The position numbers and the translations under genes were made by a program. A stretch of 7,656 nucleotides of DNA from Bacteroides sp. (GTDB lineage Bacteria > Bacteroidota > Bacteroidia > Bacteroidales > SM23-62), in the NCBI GenBank assembly GCA_030667765.1, contig DAOUVF010000132.1:1-7656 (forward strand), given 5' to 3'. Positions 1-6,824 of this stretch are shown piece by piece (positions within the stretch are counted from its first letter, which is position 1; every line of letters starts with the position of its first letter). The notes beneath the pieces are model-generated. The model ran no database searches. It worked only from the letters and a program-made list of their open reading frames with translations, and was not told the DNA's origin.

Positions 1-295
1 AAAAAATACTGATACTCAGTCCCACAAGAAGATCATAAAGGTCAGCGCCATGAACATGATCGCATATTTGGCCGATCTCATGGTTTTCTGGTATTGGTCC
101 ATTTATAGTCTGGCCATAGCCCCACTTCGCGCCAATCTCGGATATGACTTCCAGTTGTGTCTGCTCCCTTTCACTGATCAGGTTACGGATCATGGCTCCG
201 GGGATCAGCATGATCAGGATCAGAAGGCCAATGATGATTAATTTAAAAGTTACGGACTGCCAGAAGGAAGGGCGTTTCGGAACAGGAATTTCCAT
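1..295 (-). pseudogene. creD: creD-like inner-membrane protein, internally deleted remnant, runs off the left edge
   Basis: The reading frame opens at an ATG at 295 and gives a CreD-like N-terminus: a basic start, a membrane helix at about residues 18-36, then an ER-rich stretch and a W-G...N-G-P-I motif (residues 58-68), as in CreD before its large periplasmic domain. The next recognisable CreD text is a DQYQKTMRSAKYAIMF-like motif at 99-28, about 230 residues further on in E. coli CreD as I remember it, and it is in a different frame. A third piece, LLVGLSISIF (31-2), matches the following CreD membrane segment and is back in the first frame. The periplasmic domain is therefore missing and the middle piece is out of frame, although the first frame stays open to the window edge. 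CreD is an inner-membrane protein linked to beta-lactam and envelope stress. The product is probably non-functional, unless the junctions are assembly errors. Its start lies 97 nt after the permease stop. Confidence 0.7.
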
Positions 296-392
296 GATGC
301 GGGGTTTTTAAAAAATGGTTCTGGAACAAAACGCAGCAAGCATTCCTTAAATTACTTTCATCCTGTTAAAAAACGTTAATCCGCCGGATCCC

Positions 393-2765
393 TCACTCAT
401 GCCGCAGTGCATCTCCCGGATTGGTAACCCCGGCTTTATAACTCTGCAGGCCTATGGTTATAATGGCAATCAGGTAAACACCTGCCGCGGACAGGAAAAA
501 GATCCAGACCGGCAGGTTGATCTTGTAGGCATACATTTGCATGTATTCCCTGATGATCAGGTAGGATACAGGCCAGGCGAGGATATTGGCCAGTAAGACC
601 CACCTTGAAAACTTGCCTGATAAAAGGAGCATCACTCCCGAAACAGATGATCCGAATACCTTCCTTACCCCTATCTCCCTGGTCCTCTGTTCTGTATTGA
701 ACAAAGCCAGTCCGAATAATCCCATACAGGCAATGAGAATGGCCAGTATGGCAAAATACAAAAGCATAGAACTCATCCTCTGCTCCGCTCTGTAAACTTC
801 CCCGAAGACATCATCCATGAAACGATATTCAAATGGTTCATTCGTATCGATTTCCTCCCAGGCTTTCCGGATATCCGAGATCAATCCCGGCAGGTTGCCT
901 GTCCTGAACCTGACCAATAAATAATCATACCCCAGGTAGGGATTCATATCGAAGATCAGGGGTGCGATCTCCTGGTGTACGGGTGCAAAATGAAAATCCT
1001 TAACTACCCCTATCACTGTGTGGTCCGTGTTCCGGTATATGGTTTTCCCCACAGGTTCCTGCCAGTCCAGTTGCCGGGCCAGGGACTCATTTATCAGATA
1101 AGCTTCCCTGTCTGTGAAAAAATCCTCCGAGAAATCCCTTCCACCTGTTACCTGCAGGCCGATAGTACGTATGTAATCGAAATCCACCGCCACCTTGTTA
1201 AACATAATAAAGCGGTCATACCCCTCGGGACGGTAACCATTGGAAGTAAAACCTCCCCCCGGTACCTGTGAGGTGGCAGATGAACTGATCACTTCAGGAA
1301 TCCCGGATAATGCATCCTTCAGACGTTCATACTGCTGTTTGTAAGATTCACTGGTAAATTCCAGGATCATGATATTATCTTTACTGAAGCCTAGGTCTTT
1401 GGACCGGATAAAACCCAGCTGGGCATAGATCACAAAGGTACAGATGATAAGCACAATACTGATGGCGAACTGTATTAGTACCAGTGAATTACGTACACCG
1501 GAATAACCTTTCTGCCCCTTGAACAGACCTTTTAAAACACTTACGGGTTTGAAGGCTGACAGGTAAAAAGCCGGGTAGCTGCCTGCCAATATGCCTACAA
1601 GCAGCACGAGAATGGGAATGCCAAGCAAAAGATCCAGGTTGGACCACTGATACAGGTCAAGCTGCCTGCTTACCATGTTACTGAAGGCAGGCAGCAGTAT
1701 CTCGATAAGTATCAGCGCAATCACCAGTCCAATCATGCTCATTATGATTGATTCGCCAAGAAACTGCCTGATCAGATTTGTCCTTGCTGCTCCGAATACC
1801 TTGCGCATGCCGACTTCTTTTGCCCGCTTTGTAGCCATCGCGGTAGTCAGGTTCATGAAATTGATACAGGCGATGAACAGAATAAAAATGGCAATGGCAG
1901 TATATATATAGATATTGGCCATGCTTCCGGTGGGACCGATCTCACCGACATAACTTGATCTCAGGTGAATTTTTTCGACTGGCTGCAGGGAAGCATTTAT
2001 TGAAGCCCCGGCACTCTCGTATTTACGGTTAATGTTCTCATACATGAAATCAGGGAATTTTGCTTCCAGTGCATCGACATCGGCTCCTGGGACCAATTCC
2101 AGGTAGTGATAATACTGCATCCCGCCAGTCCACTCCATATAATACCTTTTATCCTGGTAACGGCTTGAGAAAGAAATCAGGGAACTGAACTGCAGGTGGG
2201 AATTAGCCGGCGGTGCCTTAATTACACCCGTGATGATCAGGTCATCCCGGTTATTCCAGCGGATCGTCTCTCCCAAGGGATCATTATCTCCGAAGATCCG
2301 CAGCGCAATCTCTTCGCTGAGGACCACCGAGTAAGGATCTGCCAGTGCGGTATTGGGGTCTCCTAAAAGCAACTCGAAAGAGAACATCTGAAAGAGGGAG
2401 GAATCGGCATAAAACAATCCTTCTTCACGGTAAGTTTTCTCCCTGTAAGAAAAATAACCGTCTTCCCGGTAGGAAAACCGCATACTGCGAACCACCTCCG
2501 GAAAAGCCTCCACCATGGCGGGTCCCACGGGAGCTGTCATCTGAGGAGACATGGTAGCTCCTTCCGGCATCACAAGTTCACAAACAACCCGGTGCAGGTG
2601 GTCCTTTTTGTCATGGAACCGGTCAAAACTGAATTCATGCTTTATAAAGATCAGGATCACAAGGCTGCAGGTAATCCCAATGGTCAGGCCAAAGATATTG
2701 ATCAGCGCATACACGGGATTGCGCAGCAGGTTCCGGATGGTCATTTTCAAATAGCTACTAAACAT
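393..2765 (-). CDS. FtsX/MacB-type ABC transporter permease (790 aa)
   Basis: This is an inner-membrane permease of the duplicated MacB-periplasmic-core plus FtsX type, full length for Bacteroidota members (about 790 residues). The first half has a membrane helix at 20-41, a large extracytoplasmic domain at 42-284, then helices near 285-305, 338-360 and 379-402. The second half repeats this with helices near 429-450, 668-690, 722-742 and 752-772 around a second soluble domain (451-667). The cytoplasmic motif EVGMRKVFG (317-325) recurs as EIGVRKVFG (697-705), showing the internal duplication. Such permeases work with a separate ATPase as mechanotransmitters or exporters acting on substrates or lipoproteins in the periplasm; the substrate is unknown. 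No ATPase gene is in the window. I chose the ATG at 2765 (MFSSYLK...) because it fits the family's start and because the upstream ATG at 2786 and TTG at 2792 lie upstream of the start of transcription predicted from the sigma-54 promoter. Confidence 0.9.
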   Translation of the reverse strand: MFSSYLKMTIRNLLRNPVYALINIFGLTIGITCSLVILIFIKHEFSFDRFHDKKDHLHRVVCELVMPEGATMSPQMTAPVGPAMVEAFPEVVRSMRFSYREDGYFSYREKTYREEGLFYADSSLFQMFSFELLLGDPNTALADPYSVVLSEEIALRIFGDNDPLGETIRWNNRDDLIITGVIKAPPANSHLQFSSLISFSSRYQDKRYYMEWTGGMQYYHYLELVPGADVDALEAKFPDFMYENINRKYESAGASINASLQPVEKIHLRSSYVGEIGPTGSMANIYIYTAIAIFILFIACINFMNLTTAMATKRAKEVGMRKVFGAARTNLIRQFLGESIIMSMIGLVIALILIEILLPAFSNMVSRQLDLYQWSNLDLLLGIPILVLLVGILAGSYPAFYLSAFKPVSVLKGLFKGQKGYSGVRNSLVLIQFAISIVLIICTFVIYAQLGFIRSKDLGFSKDNIMILEFTSESYKQQYERLKDALSGIPEVISSSATSQVPGGGFTSNGYRPEGYDRFIMFNKVAVDFDYIRTIGLQVTGGRDFSEDFFTDREAYLINESLARQLDWQEPVGKTIYRNTDHTVIGVVKDFHFAPVHQEIAPLIFDMNPYLGYDYLLVRFRTGNLPGLISDIRKAWEEIDTNEPFEYRFMDDVFGEVYRAEQRMSSMLLYFAILAILIACMGLFGLALFNTEQRTREIGVRKVFGSSVSGVMLLLSGKFSRWVLLANILAWPVSYLIIREYMQMYAYKINLPVWIFFLSAAGVYLIAIITIGLQSYKAGVTNPGDALRHE

Positions 2766-2787
2766 CGCATTAAATTGTATGGTCATT

Positions 2788-2803
2788 TGCAATTAATATA
2801 CCA
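2788..2803 (-). promoter_or_regulatory. sigma-54 (-24/-12) promoter for the permease gene
   Basis: Read on the minus strand the site is TGGTATATTAATTGCA. It has the invariant GG and GC separated by exactly 10 nt and matches the consensus TGG-N8-TTGCA at all eight of those fixed positions. Transcription would start about 12 nt past the GC, near 2777, leaving a leader of roughly 11 nt before the permease ATG at 2765. The adjacent divergent gene encodes a sigma-54 activator, which strengthens the call. The start point itself is inferred. Confidence 0.75.
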
Positions 2804-2867
2804 TATCAGTTATATCTCTCAATTTCTGTTCATTGCAAATCAAGAACTGGATATTCAATCTATCTTT

Positions 2868-2886
2868 TTGTTGCGAATTGCTACAT
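2868..2886. promoter_or_regulatory. Degenerate second copy of the enhancer-like palindrome
   Basis: This 19-bp segment, TTGTTGCG-AAT-TGCTACAT, agrees with the perfect palindrome at 13 of 19 positions in the same register. The two centres are 23 bp apart, about two helical turns, so both sites would lie on the same face of the DNA, as is common for paired NtrC-type enhancers. The match is imperfect in an AT-rich region and could be chance. Confidence 0.3.
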
Positions 2887-2890
2887 TTTT

Positions 2891-2909
2891 TTGTTTCAAA
2901 CTGAAACAA
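2891..2909. promoter_or_regulatory. Perfect inverted repeat, likely enhancer site for the NtrC-type regulator
   Basis: TTGTTTCA and TGAAACAA form a perfect 8-bp inverted repeat around a 3-nt spacer, as expected for a dimeric Fis-type helix-turn-helix protein. Its centre (2900) is about 110 bp upstream of the -12 element of the sigma-54 promoter, inside the usual range for activator enhancers. It ends 21 nt before the regulator's ATG, so binding could also affect expression of the regulator itself. That the neighbouring regulator binds here is inferred from position and symmetry. Confidence 0.6.
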
Positions 2910-2929
2910 TTGATATCTTGATAACGCTG

Positions 2930-4303
2930 ATGAATAACAAACCAGGCAAAATACTGGTCATCGATGATGACAGGGATATCCTCCTGACCACCCGGGTTGT
3001 CCTCAAAAAACAGTTCGGATTGATCAAAACAGAGTCCGATCCTGAAATGATCCTGCAACAACTCGAGAATGAGCTCTTTGATATCATCCTGCTGGATATG
3101 AATTTCAGTGCAGGGGCCACCAGCGGCAAGGAGGGAATGAAATGGCTGCGTGAGATCAGAAAGAAGGACGGATCAGCGCATGTCATCATGATGACTGCTT
3201 ATGGGGATATTGACCTTGCTGTAAAAGCAATGAAAGAGGGGGCTGCCGACTTCATCGTCAAACCCTGGGATAATCAGAAACTGATGGCCACTGTCATCAA
3301 TGCATACCGCCTCAGCCAATCCAAAAGAGAGATCATTGAATTACGCAGGAAACAGGAGCTTTTGCATCATGACCTGGACCAGGAGTTCAGCGAGATCATC
3401 GGCAGATCGGACCGGATGAAGGTTGTCTTCGATACCATCAGCAAGGTGGCAAAGACGGATGCCAATGTATTGATCCTGGGAGAAAATGGTACGGGGAAGG
3501 AACTTATTGCCAGGGCCCTGCACAGGGAATCGGAACGATCACAGGAGATCTTCGTTTCCGTTGACCTGGGAGCCATCCCGGAAACCCTGTTCGAGAGTGA
3601 ACTCTTCGGACATGTAAAGGGCGCCTTCACCGATGCCGGGGAAGATCGCAGCGGGCGTTTTGAGGTGGCATCGGGAGGCACACTATTCCTTGACGAGATT
3701 GGGAACCTGTCCCTGCCTCTGCAATCAAAATTACTGTCGGTTGTCCAGAACAGAGTAATAAACCGCGTTGGATCCAGCAGGGAAACCGCTATCAACATCC
3801 GCCTCATCTGTGCTACCAATATGCCCCTTTATAGGATGGTCCAGGAAAAAACCTTCAGAGAGGACCTCCTTTACAGGATCAATACCGTAGAGATCAAGGT
3901 GCCCCCATTGCGTGAGAGAAGATCAGACATACCGCTTTTCACTGATCACTTCACCCGGCTTTTTGCCCGGAAATATAACAAAACAGGGATCTCCCTGCAT
4001 GAGGATGTTTACCAGAAGCTCGACACATACTCATGGCCGGGGAACATCCGTGAATTACAACATGTTGTTGAAAGGGCTATCATCCTGAACGACAAGAATA
4101 TACTAAAGCCTGCAGATTTCCTGATCATGCATGACACCAGCCGCATTACAGACCCTGTCGGTTTCAGGATGGAAGATGTGGAAAAACAAACCATTCAGCA
4201 GGTCCTGGAGAAGTACCGCTACAATATAAGTAAGGCAGCAGATGAGCTGGGAATGGCAAGGACTACCCTGTACAGAAAAATGACGAAATATGGCATTTCG
4301 TAG
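2930..4303 (+). CDS. Sigma-54-dependent NtrC-family response regulator (457 aa)
   Basis: The protein is a phosphorylation-controlled activator of sigma-54 RNA polymerase with the full three-domain layout. The receiver domain (about 5-118) has the acidic pocket D12-D14, phosphoacceptor D56 in IILLDMN, T89 and K111. The AAA+ domain (about 155-385) has Walker A GENGTGKE (184-191), Walker B LFLDEI (252-257) and the WPGNIREL motif (369-376). The sigma-54 contact loop reads GAFTDA (231-236) instead of the classical GAFTGA. A Fis-type helix-turn-helix fills the C-terminus (about 414-457). The start is the ATG at 2930, which places the receiver domain at the usual distance; a TTG at 2891 would add 13 residues and put the palindrome inside the gene. 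The stop overlaps the following kinase gene, so the two form a two-component pair. The likely target is the divergent permease. The family assignment is secure; the signal is unknown. Confidence 0.95.
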   Translation: MNNKPGKILVIDDDRDILLTTRVVLKKQFGLIKTESDPEMILQQLENELFDIILLDMNFSAGATSGKEGMKWLREIRKKDGSAHVIMMTAYGDIDLAVKAMKEGAADFIVKPWDNQKLMATVINAYRLSQSKREIIELRRKQELLHHDLDQEFSEIIGRSDRMKVVFDTISKVAKTDANVLILGENGTGKELIARALHRESERSQEIFVSVDLGAIPETLFESELFGHVKGAFTDAGEDRSGRFEVASGGTLFLDEIGNLSLPLQSKLLSVVQNRVINRVGSSRETAINIRLICATNMPLYRMVQEKTFREDLLYRINTVEIKVPPLRERRSDIPLFTDHFTRLFARKYNKTGISLHEDVYQKLDTYSWPGNIRELQHVVERAIILNDKNILKPADFLIMHDTSRITDPVGFRMEDVEKQTIQQVLEKYRYNISKAADELGMARTTLYRKMTKYGIS

Positions 4304-5639
4304 CTACCGTATACGGATTGCTGGCAGGATCATACTGACCGGTATGTTCATGGCCTTCATGTTTTATGCCCTGGGGCAGGAAAAGTGGTATGTAGCAACG
4401 GGTGTTTCTGCACTGATCGTGATATTGCTTATGATTGACTTATTCCGGTTTATTGACCGTTCAAACCGGGAATTTACCAGCCTGCTGGAAGCTTTAAAAC
4501 ACCAGGATTTCACCCAATCCTACAGCAGGAAATTCTCTGAAAAGTCCTTCAGGGAGCTTGAATCCAGTTTTAATGAGATACTGGAACAGTACCGGGGGGC
4601 CAGAATGGACCAGGCCGCCCAATATCAATATCTTCAAACCGTCATTGAACATATTAACATTGCCCTGGTCTGTTTCAATAATTCGGGGAAGGTCTTTCTT
4701 TTTAACCAGGCTGCAGCTGTTCTTTTCAGGAAAGCTAAAGTGGAAAGCCTTGAACCGCTGAAATCCATTCATCCTTCCATTCATCAATTGATGGTCAATT
4801 TACGGGCCGGCCAGCGGGAAGTCATCAGGGTCAACAGGGAAGGGGAATTGCTGCAATTATCAGTACATGTAACAGAATTCCGTGTAAGGAAGGAGAAATA
4901 TAAACTGGTTTCCCTGCAGAACATCAGGCATGAGCTGGAGGAACAGGAACTAGATTCCTGGCAGAAGTTGATCCGGGTACTGACACATGAGATCATGAAT
5001 TCGGTTACACCAGTCTCATCCCTGAGTTCTGCGATCAATGAAATGTTAACAGATGAAAAAGGCCGGCGTCGGGCATTGGGAACCCTGAGCAGGGATGACC
5101 TGGACGATATGTATTCAAGCCTTGATACCATCGAAGAGCGAAGCAAAGGATTGCTGAGCTTTGTGGCAGATTACAAGAATCTGACCCGGCTCCCCCAACC
5201 TGTGTTTGAGGATATCGCCGTGGAATTCCTGTTAAACCACATGCACAGGCTGTTTAAAAAGGACATGGCCAGTGAGAACATAAATTACCAGGTAAAGATT
5301 CCCGCCCATCAAATGAGCATATGTGCCGATTCCATGATGATCCAGCAGGTCCTGATCAACCTGATAAAAAATGCTATGGAAGCAGTGAAGGAATGTGAGG
5401 AGAAGTCCATTATGCTGTCTGCCGATTCCAGGAACGAAAAGGTCATTATTCGCGTCAGAGATAACGGGAAAGGGATTGATGACGAGGATCTTGAAAAGGT
5501 ATTCATCCCTTTTTACACCACCAAGAAGAAAGGATCAGGGATAGGGCTAAGCCTGTCTAAGCAGATCATGAGATTGCATAAAGGATCCATCCATTTCCAG
5601 TCGGATGACTCCGGAACCGTATTTAATATTGAATTTTAA
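4290..5639 (+). CDS. NtrY-like PAS-containing membrane sensor histidine kinase (449 aa)
   Basis: This is the kinase partner of the preceding regulator. Two hydrophobic helices (about 12-29 and 34-52) are joined by only about five residues, so there is no periplasmic sensor domain. They are followed by a HAMP-like helical linker (about 53-113), a PAS-like domain (about 115-212, with INIALVCFNNSGKVFLFN), a HisKA region with H-box LTHEIMNS (phosphoacceptor H233) and a HATPase domain with N-box NLIKNAMEA (N361), G1 DNGKGID (D391) and G2 GSGIGLS (415-421). All catalytic boxes are present. The ATG at 4290 lies 14 nt inside the regulator gene in another frame, so translation is probably coupled and the two proteins made in a fixed ratio. 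The signal is presumably read in the membrane or cytoplasm. NtrY-like is a family resemblance; I do not claim a nitrogen role. Confidence 0.93.
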   Translation: MAFRSYRIRIAGRIILTGMFMAFMFYALGQEKWYVATGVSALIVILLMIDLFRFIDRSNREFTSLLEALKHQDFTQSYSRKFSEKSFRELESSFNEILEQYRGARMDQAAQYQYLQTVIEHINIALVCFNNSGKVFLFNQAAAVLFRKAKVESLEPLKSIHPSIHQLMVNLRAGQREVIRVNREGELLQLSVHVTEFRVRKEKYKLVSLQNIRHELEEQELDSWQKLIRVLTHEIMNSVTPVSSLSSAINEMLTDEKGRRRALGTLSRDDLDDMYSSLDTIEERSKGLLSFVADYKNLTRLPQPVFEDIAVEFLLNHMHRLFKKDMASENINYQVKIPAHQMSICADSMMIQQVLINLIKNAMEAVKECEEKSIMLSADSRNEKVIIRVRDNGKGIDDEDLEKVFIPFYTTKKKGSGIGLSLSKQIMRLHKGSIHFQSDDSGTVFNIEF

Positions 5640-5657
5640 CCATTCATTTACCCGGCT

Positions 5658-6362
5658 ATGAAATCAATCATACTTCTTTTATTCCTGTCCCTGTCCCTGG
5701 TAATATCCGGACAATCCGTCCCCGGATCTACCGGTTATGAAATCACCGAAATGGATATAATGAATCCGTCTCCCCATCTCCTCCGGACAAAGTCGGCAAA
5801 TGCTTATGGTATCATCGGCACTCCCTATGTTTTTGAGGATTTCAAGCAGGGGAATATCTTTTATTCCAATAAGCTGAGGGTTGACGGTAAGCTGCTCAAC
5901 TATGATTGTTATAACGATCGGTGGGAATACTCATCCGGCAATTCTGTGTATCTTTTGAACAGCAGCAAGATAGACTATTTCGAGATCTTTCCCGGACAGG
6001 ACAGGACCATGCTCTTCAAGCAGATCTTTGTTGAGAAACTTAAAAAACACGTTTTCCTGCAGGTCCTGCATAATGAAAATTCAACCCTTTATAAAAGATA
6101 CTTCAAGGAATTCAAAGAGGCAGATTATGGAGGAGCTTACAGTCAGGACAGGCGGTATGATGAATACCATGACCGTCACTCGTATTATCTTAAAACGGCT
6201 GATAATGAACTCCAGATGCTTAAATCCAAAAAGAAATCCGCACTGGAGATCATGGAAGATAAGAGTGACGAACTCGAAAAATACATCAAAAAGGAAAAAC
6301 CCGATCTTAAAACTGATGATGGACTGGTCCAGCTGATCCGTTTCTATGACAGTCTTGAATAA
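5658..6362 (+). CDS. Secreted protein of unknown function (234 aa)
   Basis: I do not recognise a named family. The N-terminus is a clear Sec signal peptide: K2, a leucine-rich core to about residue 17, and likely cleavage near SGQ-S. There is no lipobox cysteine, so the product should be periplasmic or outer-membrane associated. The mature part has a GTPYVFEDFKQGNIFY motif (54-69), then a beta-rich segment ending in an aromatic, lysine-rich region. The C-terminal 45 or so residues are charged and probably helical, with LKSKKKSALEIMEDKSDELE before a final IRFYDSLE. This general layout resembles small secreted proteins seen often in Bacteroidota, by my recollection and not by a search. The gene begins 18 nt after the kinase stop on the same strand, so it probably shares the operon and may serve the same envelope response. 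No catalytic motif is visible. Confidence 0.7.
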   Translation: MKSIILLLFLSLSLVISGQSVPGSTGYEITEMDIMNPSPHLLRTKSANAYGIIGTPYVFEDFKQGNIFYSNKLRVDGKLLNYDCYNDRWEYSSGNSVYLLNSSKIDYFEIFPGQDRTMLFKQIFVEKLKKHVFLQVLHNENSTLYKRYFKEFKEADYGGAYSQDRRYDEYHDRHSYYLKTADNELQMLKSKKKSALEIMEDKSDELEKYIKKEKPDLKTDDGLVQLIRFYDSLE

Positions 6363-6374
6363 TTGGCCAGGGAA

Positions 6375-6749
6375 TTAATCTGTCTCTATGAAGTTGATCT
6401 CCAGATCGAGTATACTGGAATAGTATTCACCACGTTCGAGGATATCATCATCCCCCTCTTCATAATACCAGTTTACCTTCAGGTCTCTCCCTTCAACTAG
6501 GAGCTCACTGAGTTCACGAAGGATCTGCATAACGAACTTGGCTGAACCGCTGTTAAAATATTCCAGCTCAATATCCACGACGGTGGAGTCACTGGGTGTA
6601 TGACAGTAATCGAGTACCCAGTTCAGGATATTATCATAAAACTTGGAAGCATCTTCAGGAATGGAACGCCCACCGATCCTGATCCTCCCGGATGGATCCA
6701 GCAGGACATTGGGGGTTCTTTTGGTGCTTTCCAGTGAGACCAGTTCCAT
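6375..6749 (-). CDS. siaC: SiaC-family regulatory phosphoprotein (DUF1987-like, 124 aa)
   Basis: The protein matches the SiaC family over its whole usual length of about 125 residues: the T-P-x-V strand (12-15), the GRSIPED motif (27-33), the LNWVLDY helix (42-48), the EYFNSGSAK motif (63-71) and an acidic W-Y-Y-E-E-G-D-D-D-I-L-E-x-G-E segment near 94-108. In Pseudomonas aeruginosa SiaC is phosphorylated on a threonine in the NTSS motif by SiaB, dephosphorylated by SiaA, and when unphosphorylated stimulates a diguanylate cyclase. Here the matching residue is serine (N66-S67-G68-S69). Neither a SiaA nor a SiaB homologue is in the window, so the partner system is unknown. The gene converges on the secreted-protein gene with 12 nt between stops, leaving no room for separate terminators. 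It lies 75 nt downstream of tsaD on the same strand. The family call is firm; a functional equivalence to Pseudomonas SiaC is inferred. Confidence 0.88.
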   Translation of the reverse strand: MELVSLESTKRTPNVLLDPSGRIRIGGRSIPEDASKFYDNILNWVLDYCHTPSDSTVVDIELEYFNSGSAKFVMQILRELSELLVEGRDLKVNWYYEEGDDDILERGEYYSSILDLEINFIETD

Positions 6750-6766
6750 GATTTACAATCGAAACT

Positions 6767-6799
6767 TAAATATACTACTTTTTCAAAAATAATGAAACG
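6767..6799 (-). promoter_or_regulatory. Possible Bacteroidota-type housekeeping promoter for the siaC-like gene
   Basis: On the minus strand TATATTTA (6767-6774) matches the Bacteroidota -7 consensus TAnnTTTG at all but the last base. A TTTC 21 nt upstream (6796-6799) resembles the -33 TTTG. Transcription would start a few bases downstream, giving a leader of about 10-15 nt before the ATG at 6749. The spacing is slightly long and the region is AT-rich, so this is tentative. Confidence 0.35.
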
Positions 6800-6824
6800 C
6801 CCTTAAATCACGGTCAACCGGGGT

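Noticed and set aside
333..346. A GG-N10-GC pattern on the minus strand upstream of the creD remnant that might be a second sigma-54 promoter.
   Set aside because: Only the GG and GC agree well; the flanks read AGG and CTGC instead of TGG and TTGC, and such a loose match is expected by chance.
366..392. Short inverted repeat (ATCC-GGC-GGAT) followed by a T run after the permease stop, resembling a terminator.
   Set aside because: The stem is only four base pairs and is separated from the T run by several bases, too weak to call.
2766..2792. Upstream start codons for the permease (TTG at 2792, ATG at 2786).
   Set aside because: They would add residues not seen in the family, and they lie upstream of the start of transcription predicted from the sigma-54 promoter.
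2592..2921. A 109-codon plus-strand open frame crossing the divergent intergenic region.
   Set aside because: It is antisense to the permease N-terminus and runs through the sigma-54 promoter; nothing in it looks like a real protein.
2891..2929. TTG start 13 codons upstream of the response regulator.
   Set aside because: It lies exactly on the perfect palindrome, is a rare start codon, and the receiver domain already begins normally after the ATG at 2930.
3367..3819. A 150-codon open frame on the minus strand inside the response regulator gene.
   Set aside because: It is antisense to the conserved AAA+ domain, has a low-complexity S/R-rich composition and no family resemblance.
6340..6385. 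Possible bidirectional hairpin between the convergent stops (GACAG...CTGTC).
   Set aside because: The arms are five bases with a loop of nearly 30 nt and no T run, so there is no support for a terminator.
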